Assembly: GCA_958295665.1 (NCBI GenBank)
Contig: OY282558.1
Coordinates: 353,877,034 to 353,941,033, forward strand
Direction: 5' to 3'
From: Tipula vernalis
Taxonomy: Eukaryota > Arthropoda > Insecta > Diptera > Tipulidae
DNA length: 64,000 nt
Under the pieces are notes generated by a model. It was not told where the DNA came from. It worked only from the letters and a program-made list of their open reading frames with translations, and made no database searches. A program made the translations under genes and the position numbers. Of this stretch, positions 56,598 through 64,000 are shown piece by piece; positions within the stretch are counted from its first letter, which is position 1, and every line of letters begins with the position of its first letter.

Positions 56598-57843
56598 CGA
56601 GGGCGGATTGAAAATGAAGCTACCTAAGTAGGAAAACAAAATTTTTTTTTGCCAAAAACAATTTATTTCTCAACATAGTCTCCATTTAATTCGACACACT
56701 TAGTAAGACGATATTCCAACTTTTTTATACCATCTGAATAATACGATTTCGGGAACCCCTCAAAATACGCGTTAGTTTCGATAATCACTTCTTCGTTTGA
56801 GATGAATCTTTGTCCTGCGAGCCATTTTTTCAAGTTTGGAAACAGGAAAAAGTCACTAGGAGCTAAATCTGGACTATAAGGTGGATGATTAACCAATTCG
56901 AAGTGTATTTTACGTAATTTTAGCATCGTATCTAATGCTGTGTGAACCGGTGCGTTGTCTTGAAGAAAGAGCACTTTTTTCTTCTTTAAATGTGGTCGTT
57001 TTTCCTTGATTGCATCAACCAATTGATCCAATAATGCACGATAATACTTTCCTGTGATTGTGGATCCTTTTTCAAGATAATCGATGAGCAATATTCCGTG
57101 TGCATCCCAAAATATAGTGGCCATAACCTTGCCAGCCGATTTCACTGCCTTTGCCTTCTTCGGAGCACTTCCACCAGCTTCCACCCATTGTTTCGATTGA
57201 TTTTTGGTTTCAGGTGTGTAGTGGTTGACCCACGTTTCATCAACAGTAATTAATCGACGCCAAAAATCAACAGGATTACGCTTTATCATGTCCAAACACC
57301 GCTGTGAAGTGGTCTGTCGAACTCGTTTTTGTTCGACACTGAGCAAACGCGGCACCCATCTTGCCGATAGCTTTTTCATATGCAAATGTTCATGCAAAAT
57401 ATTGAACACACGTTCATATGATATGTTTACCATTTCAACAATCTCACGCAACTTGACTCGGCGATCATTCATAACGATATCGAGGATTTTCTTGATATTT
57501 TCATCAGTAACCACCTCTTTTGGCCTTCCTGTTGATGGTATTGTTGCAGTGCTTCTTCGGCCGCGTTTAAATTCAGCAATCCAATATTTTACCATGTATT
57601 CTGACGGAGCAGACTCACCGTAATGTTTATCGAGCTTTTCTTTTGTCTCTTTCGCCATTTTCCCTTTCAAATAATAGTGTTTAATCACTGCACTTCAAAC
57701 GACTACAACAAATAAACTAATCGATGAATTTGGGTGAAATTTTAACAGCTGACGTTTGACAGATCGCAATTTCTAAAAAACAAAAAAATTTTGTGTTTGT
57801 GCTGCCATCTATCATTAGGTAGCTTCATTTTCAATCCGCCTCG
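56598..57843 (-). mobile_element. Mariner element, apparently complete
   Basis: TIRs: the left end CGAGGGCGGATTGAAAATG and the inverted right end CGAGGCGGATTGAAAATG match over about 27 bases (to AAGCTACC) with one G indel. TA dinucleotides flank both ends (56596-56597 and 57844-57845), the expected target duplication. Length 1246 bp, standard for mariner. One full-length transposase gene lies inside on the minus strand. Confidence 0.95.
56663..57688 (-). CDS. Mariner transposase (DD34D), intact frame
   Basis: 341 codons, full family length, with no stop or frameshift. Residues 1-110 form the paired helix-turn-helix that binds the TIRs, with the GRP linker motif at 54-56. The WVPHEL-type motif appears as WVPRLL (111-116). 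Catalytic triad: D150 (TVDETW), D244 (QDNAPVH), D279 (YSPDLAPSDF), 34 residues between the second and third Asp. These acids coordinate two metal ions for cut-and-paste excision in the nucleus. The first ATG of the frame is used; upstream is a 155-bp leader to the TIR. All recognised motifs are intact, so activity is possible, though single-residue damage cannot be judged. Subfamily is not fixed by eye. Confidence 0.93.
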   Translation of the reverse strand: MIKHYYLKGKMAKETKEKLDKHYGESAPSEYMVKYWIAEFKRGRRSTATIPSTGRPKEVVTDENIKKILDIVMNDRRVKLREIVEMVNISYERVFNILHEHLHMKKLSARWVPRLLSVEQKRVRQTTSQRCLDMIKRNPVDFWRRLITVDETWVNHYTPETKNQSKQWVEAGGSAPKKAKAVKSAGKVMATIFWDAHGILLIDYLEKGSTITGKYYRALLDQLVDAIKEKRPHLKKKKVLFLQDNAPVHTALDTMLKLRKIHFELVNHPPYSPDLAPSDFFLFPNLKKWLAGQRFISNEEVIIETNAYFEGFPKSYYSDGIKKLEYRLTKCVELNGDYVEK

Positions 57844-58010
57844 TACATCAAATTTGTTCTTGACTATGAAACTATATGGGAAAACGATTGTTTTCATTTA
57901 CATTTTTAGTCTATAAGAATTATGAGAAAATATTCATAAAACATGTAATTTTATTTGATTGAAAAATCGAATCATGAAAATGTTTATTTCTTAGTGAAAA
58001 TCGGAATGAT

Positions 58011-58201
58011 ATCAAAGGGCCGAATGTCGAAGGGCCGAATTTCAAAGGGCCGAATGTGTCGAAGGGCCGAATGTCGAAGGGCCGAATGTCGAAGGGCCGA
58101 ATTTGTCGAAGGGCCGAATGTGTCGAAGGGCCGAATGTCGAAGGGCCGAATGGGTCGAAGGGCCGAATGGGTCGAAGGGCCGAATGGGTCGAAGGGCCGA
58201 A
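58011..58201 (+). repeat. GGGCCGAAT minisatellite, left array
   Basis: Twelve units of 15-17 bp, consensus (G)TCGAAGGGCCGAATG, with TCAAA and GGGTCGAA variants. Open frames across it are a by-product of the repeat. Confidence 0.97.
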
Positions 58202-58459
58202 TTTTTTTTTTTTTGTTTTGTTTTTAGAAATATAATTTTTAAAATTTGTTGTTTTAAGAAATATTTGGTAATTTTTTTTTTGTCAAATATAAATTAATTT
58301 TTTATGAGTTTATGTATTTTATTATGGGTTGGTCATGAAACCTCGACGATCGTTATATCGAAATCAAAATGTCGAAATCAAAATCTCGAATTTACAAAAT
58401 ATTGAATTTCAAAATATCGAAATTTCAAAATGTCGATTTCAAAATCTCGAAAAATACCT

Positions 58460-58550
58460 CGAATCTCGAATAATAAAAATAATTTTGTAAATATTATTTG
58501 CGGCCGCCGCAAATAATATTTACAAAATTATTTTTATTATTCGAGATTCG
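58460..58550. repeat. Perfect 44-bp palindrome with a NotI-type site
   Basis: Arms 58460-58503 and 58507-58550 are exact complements with a 3-base centre (CCG). The centre spells GCGGCCGC at 58500-58507. The arms contain CGAATCTCGAATAAT, part of the MULE subterminal text. Confidence 0.97.
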
Positions 58551-58792
58551 GGAATACAAATCACCTAAATTTATTGTTTAATAAACGAGCGTTTTATTGT
58601 GGTCAAACATGATTGTGAATGATCCAAACTAAATGATTTCATATAAATGAAAAAATTACTTAACTGTTACTTAACTGGGAATACAAATCACCTAAATTTA
58701 TTGTTTAATAAACGAGCGTTTTATTGTGGTCAAACATGATTGTGTATGATCCAAACTAAATGATTTCATATAAATGAAAAAATTACTTAACT
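58550..58792 (+). repeat. Tandem duplication, 127-bp step
   Basis: GGGAATACAAATCACCTAAA starts at 58550 and again at 58677. The copies are almost identical (one substitution, GTGAATG versus GTGTATG) for about 115 bases. This is recent, and lies in the MULE 5' non-coding part. Confidence 0.95.
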
Positions 58793-59139
58793 GTTTTTCC
58801 AAAAAAATTAAAACGATCCAGGAATAATTGTGAAATATTACTGTACCTATTATACATATTATTCTGTTTATTCACAACACAACATAAAATTCGAATGAAT
58901 TTACATCAAAATAAATTCAGTGTACTTGCGAATTTTGCGCTTTACGTTTATTTTTTTTTTAAATAATAATTATAATTCAGTGACTATAAAGATTAAAATT
59001 GTATTTAAATCTTGTTTAAGGCTTGAAAATATAGAACACTATTTTATTGTAATTGGTATAACTGCAATATAATTTTTTATGTGAATAATTTTTTTAAACT
59101 ACATAACTCAATTTATATCGTAGGATAATTTAATACATC

Positions 59140-60398
59140 ATGCAAGTTCACCTATTGAAATCAAATAAAGGCAAGGATAAATTGATAGTGAATGGTTATG
59201 CGTATGTAGTAGAGAAAAAATTAAAAAATGTATTTTACTGGTGCTGTTCTCAAAAGAAAGCTCAAGGTTGTAAGGGACGCGCTATTAGTAGAAAAGTAAA
59301 TGATGAAACCGTGTTAACGAAAGAGCCGTCGCAACATAATCACAGCCCTAATGCATGGGAATCGGAAGTTACTCGTACCAATAGCAATCTGAAATCGGTT
59401 GCTAAAAATTCCAATACTACACCGTCGCAAGTGATAAGAAATTCCATAGTCGAGACTCCAGAGGAATGCAGGGTGTACCTACCATCCAAAATTGCTCAAA
59501 AATCAAAAATTTATCGAGTTAGACGTAATAGTTTAATGGAACCGAGAAATTTATCTGATATCGCAATACCAGAACATATTAGATATTGTGAAGGCGAATT
59601 ATTTATATTAAAAGAATCCGACTTTAATGAGCAAAAAATAATTTTACTTGGAACACATTCTAGCTTACAAATTTTGGGAGAATCGGATTGCTGGTTAATG
59701 GACGGAACTTTCCATGTAGTTCCATTAATTCTACCCCAACTATTCACAATACATGGAAAGGTTGAGGACGAATGTGTGCCCTTAATATTTTGCTTGATGA
59801 GTAGCAAAACCAAAGAATGCTACACTCAGTTTTTTATGAACTAAGTAAACTTGCTTGTGACTGGAATATTAAACTAGCCCCACGCATGATAATTTCAGAT
59901 TTCGAGAAAACGATTAAATCTGCCGCTGAAGAATTCTTTCCAAACACAGAGTTTCGTGGGTGCCTGTTTCATTTCAGCCAAATAATTTGGAGAAAAGTAC
60001 AAAAGGAACAACTCGCATCAAAATACGGAACGTCGGAATTATTCAGCTTGCAAATACGAATCTTAAAATGTTTAGCATTTGTACCGGCAAATGAAGTTTC
60101 CAGTTATTTCTCATCGTTTTATTCGAGTGTTAAAGATAAGGATGTCAAACGTTTAGCTTGTTGGTTCAAAGAAATATATATAAGTGGTAAAGGATCAAAA
60201 GGTAAACCACACTATGAACCTAAATTCTGGTCGGTTGCCGATGCTGTTGCTAACAATTTCCCCCGTACTCAAAATTCGGTTGAGGCATGGCATCGGCGCT
60301 TAAAAACAGTAGTAGGAACGAAAAATGCTGGTGTTTACAAAATAATTAACGATCTTTCAAAAGAATTAATAATATCTAAAAATAATATAGAGCGATGA
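59140..60398 (+). pseudogene. FLYWCH-type MULE transposase, one frameshift from open
   Basis: The first frame (59140-59844, 234 codons) has an N-terminal FLYWCH zinc finger at residues ~20-70 (VFYWCCSQ, C44, then QHNH with H66 and H68) and the first catalytic block LMDGTF with D188. The second frame (59817-60398) continues the MULE domain: ISDFEK (D28), GCLFHFSQ (C49 and H52, the C-x-x-H of Mutator transposases), then VEAWHRRLK near its end, where the third acidic residue lies. The frames overlap and join near 59838 at a T-run, so a single +1/-1 slip or one indel separates them. ATG 59140 is the only good start and lies 815 bp inside the element. Confidence 0.88.
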
Positions 60399-61344
60399 AA
60401 ATAGGTGAAATGAAGCCATTAAATAAGAAAAATTTGATAAAATATAAAAGAATTAAAAGAATTTTGAAAAAAAGGCAAAATATTGATAATTTGGATTTTT
60501 TAAAAAGGTTCGCTCAGAACATATGTATATAAATTTTTTTATTTGTTAATAAAATTTGAATTGAGCACTATTAAATCGAATTAAAAAAAATTAAATGCAT
60601 TTTTACCATTCCCTTATTTACCATATCTTTTTAATTTTCGAAATTTTCGCATTCGAGATTTTCAAAACAAAATATTTTGAAATTCGATATTCTAAAATTC
60701 GAGTTAATTTTTTCTTTCGATATTTTGTTCATTCGATATTTCGTTTGGCGAGGTTTTAAGACTATCCCTTTTATTATATTTGATCTTTGGATATTCTATC
60801 GACAAAAATATTGCATTAATTGAGGTTGTTTATATTTTGCGTTCCTTTTGGTATTAACAAGTGAAAAAATATTTGTACATAATAGGTATTTTACCAAAAC
60901 CAAGTCTTATTATATCAATATAAATGGAATCTCGTATATGTAGGTATACACATATGTATTACTTTTGTAGTATAACCCGCTCGTATATAGTAACAAAAGG
61001 CGAAGGTTATTTTTTTCTAATATGCGTACCAAATGTAAATAGATTTTAAATAAGAAAAAGGAATTTTGTCATAAAATGTCATAAAAATTCTTTTATTTAC
61101 CAACGATGTTATTTTCGAGAACATTATATAGTTTATTACTATTGTTTTAGAAAAAAAAAGTAAATAATGAATCCTAATTATTGGTCGGCTTTCTTTCAAT
61201 CTCACTATACGATGTATTTTTTTTTCTGCACGATGAACACATAACAAACAAAGGGGTGGAAAGATTTTTAAGGGTGGATCTACAAAAAAGAGTTTTATTG
61301 ATGTTTTCCATTCATTCAATCATAAATTACAACATTATGTATTT

Positions 61345-61945
61345 GGGTAATCCTTTTATTCTATATAATCCGCTCCTACGTGCGGCACGCAGTGCGACAT
61401 GTTTGCTGATGCCGGCTCCTACGTCCCCCGAAGCTCAAATTTAAAGCCCCTCGGAGGGCTAAGCGGGGGGGAGCGCAGCGACCTCCCGCGTGCCCGTGAG
61501 AGTTACCGAAGCCGTTAGCCTCTACAATTCCAAGTTAAATTAGTCGATGTCATTTTTCTTCAATTTATTTTCCTCAGAATAAAGAAAAAATAGTACGGGA
61601 AATTGTTATGCAAGATTTTATATTGCAATATTTTATAATTGCAACTTTTTGTAATTGCAATATGTTGTATTGCAAAATTTACATACCAAAGTCAGTTTTC
61701 CTATGTCCCTTATTTTAAGTTGATTTTTTATATGAGTGGGCATTTATCTACTTACATCAAGATGGTTCAAAATCAATTAATAAAAAAAAATTGTAATAAT
61801 TACACAAATTTTATTTAAAATTATAATTCCGGATGTTAGTTTCTCTTCTTGAGCTTTTCTTCTTTTTCTAGATATTTTTGTTATCTTTCTCTTGTCTTTT
61901 TTTTTCTAGATATATTTGTCCATGATGCAAATAGGTATATAAAAT
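61345..61945. other. Foldback loop with a GC-rich patch
   Basis: 61370-61520 is strikingly GC-rich for this window (CCCCTCGGAGGGCTAAGCGGG, GAGCGCAGCGACCTCCCGCG) and contains the short inverted pair CCCCTCGGAGGG-like. The rest is AT-rich, with a repeated TTTTATAATTGCAA / TTGTAATTGCAA tract at 61615-61680. No RNA gene fold could be established. Confidence 0.6.
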
Positions 61946-62695
61946 AATTAAAACACATAATACAACATTATTTATTTATGATTATGTTCATGGACACATC
62001 AATAAAACTCTTTTTTGGAGATCCACACTTGAAAAATCTTTCCATCCCTTTTTTTTATGTATTTATCGTGTAGAGCAAAATAATGCATTTTCATATAGTG
62101 AGGTTGAAAGAAAGCTGACCGATAATTAGGATTCTTTGTTCCAAAAGACAAATTCCACTTTTTTCTAAAACAATAGCAATAAACTATATAATGGTCTAGA
62201 AAATAACATCGTTCGAAAAGAATGAATATTATCATCAGTTTAAAGAACAGAAGTAAATTGAATTTTTATGACATTTTATGACAAAATTCCGTTTTCTTAT
62301 TTAAAATCTATTTACATTTGGTACGCATATTAGAAAAAAATAACCTTCGCCTTTTGTTATTATATACGAGCGGGTTATACTACAAAAGTAATACATATGT
62401 GTATACCTACATATATATTCCATTTATATTGATATAATAAGACTTGGTTTTGGTAAAATACCTATTATGTACAAATATTTTTTCACTTGATAATACCAAA
62501 AGGAACGCAAAATATAAACAACCTCAATTAATGCAATATTTTTGTCGATAGAATATCCAAAGATCAAATATAATAAAATACATAAATTCATAAGAAATTA
62601 ATTTAAATTTGACAAAAAAAAATTACCAAATATTTCTTAAAACAACAAATTTTAAAAATTATATTTCTAAAAACAAAAAAAAAAAAAAAAAAAAA

Positions 62696-62935
62696 TTCGG
62701 CCCTTCGACCCATTCGGCCCATCGACCCATTCGGCCCTTCGACCTATTCGGCCCTTCGATATTCGGCCCTTTGACACTTTCGGCCCTTCGACACATTCGG
62801 CCCTTCGACATTCGGCCCTTCGACATTCGGCCCTTCGACACATTCGGCCCTTCGACCCATTCGGCCCTTCGAAATTCGGCCCTTCGACATTCGGCCCTTC
62901 GACATTCGGCCCTTTGAAATTCGGCCCTTCGTACC
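62696..62935 (-). repeat. GGGCCGAAT minisatellite, right array (inverted)
   Basis: Fifteen units of the complement, CATTCGGCCCTTCGA(C), in inverted orientation to the left array, preceded by an A-run at 62673-62694 that pairs with the T-run at 58202-58213. Confidence 0.97.
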
Positions 62936-62939
62936 CATT

Positions 62940-63825
62940 CCTGAAAATCGTCTTCAAAAATAAGTTACTTTTGAACTTTAAAATGTTGTTGTTTTTGTAA
63001 TATACCACATAAACTAATAACTCAAAATTTATAAACAATACAGTAATCATCTCTTTCATTGCCTCTATTCAAATTTTAATTTGAATCGTTCTGTTGTTAT
63101 TTTGAATTTGCGAAGCATGCTAGATTGTTTCGATTTTTTGTTTTCTTCACGCTCACTGTATTGATTTAAGTTTCTCTGTTTGGCTCTTTTTGATTTATTT
63201 TAATTTCGATTGTTGCCATTGGTTTTAGATGTGGACAAATCATGACGTCATTAAATTGAATTTTTTTTTAAAACAGATTGTTGTTGTTGTAGAATGTTTT
63301 AATTTAAAATCCCTTATTTTCTTTTGATTATTGCTGAGAAATCAGGAAATTTGAGAACCTGTTTTAAATGAGTAAGCCATTGAGTTCTTTTATACCGATG
63401 TTAGAAAAAATTATTTAACTGGGTTAAACGTTTAATTCATGTTTTTTCGTCAATCGAAATCGCGTTTTTTCATACAAACTCTATGAAAATAAATGAATTT
63501 TTGATGTTTCTGTATTCCTTATTTTAAGTTCATTTTTCACATGCCGGCTTTATTTACATCAAGATGGTTCTGATTATTTTTTATAAATTTCGAGTTATGA
63601 GTTTATGACGTTTATAATGAAAACAACTACATTTTAAAGTTCAAAAATACCTTATTTTTGAAGACGATTTTTGGTAAGAAATAAACATTTTCTTGACTCG
63701 ATTTTTCAATCAGATTAACAGACGTTATCCTGGGTGCAGTATTGAGAATATCAACAACTAATAATGAATTGTTTTTACAACAACATTTTAAAGTTCAAAA
63801 ATACCTTATTTTTGAAGACGATTTT
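62940..63825. repeat. Right-arm extension with internal direct and inverted repeats
   Basis: AAAGTTCAAAAATACCTTAT...GAAGACGATTTTT occurs at 63637 and again at 63791 in direct orientation. Its complement occurs at 62944-62985. 63045-63165 is the inverted partner of 56400-56535. No coding sequence. Confidence 0.7.
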
Positions 63826-64000
63826 TCGTAAGAAATAATCATTTTCATGACTCGATTTTTCAATCAAATAAAATTACATATTTCATGAACATTTTCGTAT
63901 AGAAACAAAACAAAAACTCATAATTCTAATAAACTAAAATTGTAAATTAAAATAATCATTTTCCCATATAGTTTCATAGTAATGAAAAAATTTAATGTAC

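Larger units (their letters stand above)
58326..60768 (+). mobile_element. FLYWCH-type MULE with 9-bp target duplication
   Basis: The left end GGGTTGGTCATGAAACCTCG and the inverted right end GGGATAGTCTTAAAACCTCG pair, followed on both sides by ~110 bp of degenerate TCGAAAT/TCGAGATTTT text. TTTTATTAT stands at 58317-58325 and exactly again at 60769-60777, a perfect 9-bp duplication, the hallmark of Mutator-like elements. Length 2443 bp. Removing it rejoins the foldback arm, whose other copy at 62555-62600 is uninterrupted. Confidence 0.93.
57863..63985. mobile_element. Giant foldback structure
   Basis: Inverted pairs nest as follows. 57863-58000 pairs with 63825-63985 (ACTATGAAACTATATGGGAAA at the outer end and its complement). 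The GGGCCGAAT minisatellite (58011-58201) pairs with its complement (62696-62935). 58202-58325 plus 60769-61343 pairs with 61950-62690 (for example ATTTTACCAAAACCAAG, TAATATGCGTACCAAATG). A ~600-bp loop (61345-61945) remains. The left arm is interrupted by the MULE at 58326-60768. The right arm has an extra ~890 bp between 62940 and 63825. No transposase belongs to the foldback itself. Confidence 0.75.

Noticed and set aside
57955..58297. Repeat protein of the type SKGRM/ECRRA
   Set aside because: Translation of the GGGCCGAAT minisatellite; equally open in several frames and on the mirrored array at 62.6-63.0 kb.
61370..61530. rRNA or tRNA fragment in the GC-rich patch
   Set aside because: No conserved rRNA core word or tRNA arms could be recognised, so only the composition is reported.

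Overview
The window looks like AT-rich, repeat-saturated heterochromatin or intergenic DNA from an insect, most probably a fly (Diptera). I found no host protein-coding gene, tRNA or rRNA that I could support. Nearly everything recognisable is a transposable element, and nearly all of these are broken. The insect or fly call is inferred from the mixture of an env-bearing errantivirus, three BEL/Pao copies, Jockey-type and LOA/R1-type LINEs, a Penelope-like element, mariner and maT elements, piggyBac, hAT, FLYWCH-type MULEs and many short palindromic MITEs. It was not tested by any search.

Layout. 0-3.6 kb: a decayed helicase core of an alphavirus-supergroup (virga/nege-like) RNA virus, directly followed by a Jockey/CR1-type LINE and a foldback MITE. 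3.6-7.2 kb: a diverged tandem repeat, split by a dead maT (DD37D) transposon and a Jockey LINE fragment. 7.2-15.5 kb: mostly featureless AT-rich DNA with a hairpin, one unidentified decayed coding stretch and a hAT transposase C-terminus. 15.6-21.5 kb: a BEL/Pao relic, a large two-phase minisatellite and an errantivirus relic with env and a 3' LTR. 21.5-23.5 kb: a ~140-bp tandem triplet and a 108-bp satellite. 25.4-31.2 kb: two more BEL/Pao relics. The first is split by a TIR element that itself holds a foldback; between the two relics lies a ~190-bp tandem triplet.

31.4-45.4 kb: MITEs, an RT fragment, and a convergent pair of relics (SWIM/YqaJ nuclease plus DDE_Tnp_4-like transposase) that probably belonged to one two-gene DNA transposon. 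45.4-55.8 kb: a nested composite. A Penelope-like element with inverted terminal arms contains a LOA/R1-type LINE, which itself carries an unidentified 1.6-kb insert. Its right arm contains a piggyBac element, which in turn contains a MULE fragment. One junction produces an in-frame LINE-Penelope chimeric reading frame.

55.8-64 kb: a mariner with a full-length, apparently intact transposase, then a giant foldback structure. Its arms carry a minisatellite built on GGGCCGAAT. One arm holds a nearly intact FLYWCH-MULE bounded by a perfect 9-bp target-site duplication, and the loop holds an anomalous GC-rich patch.

The sequences do not work together as a pathway. Their relations are those of insertion order: piggyBac and the LINE are younger than the Penelope-like host, the TIR element is younger than the BEL it splits, and the MULE is younger than the foldback arm. 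The likeliest active sequence is the mariner; the MULE at 58.3 kb is one frameshift from open. Boundaries given without stated terminal repeats are approximate, read by eye.
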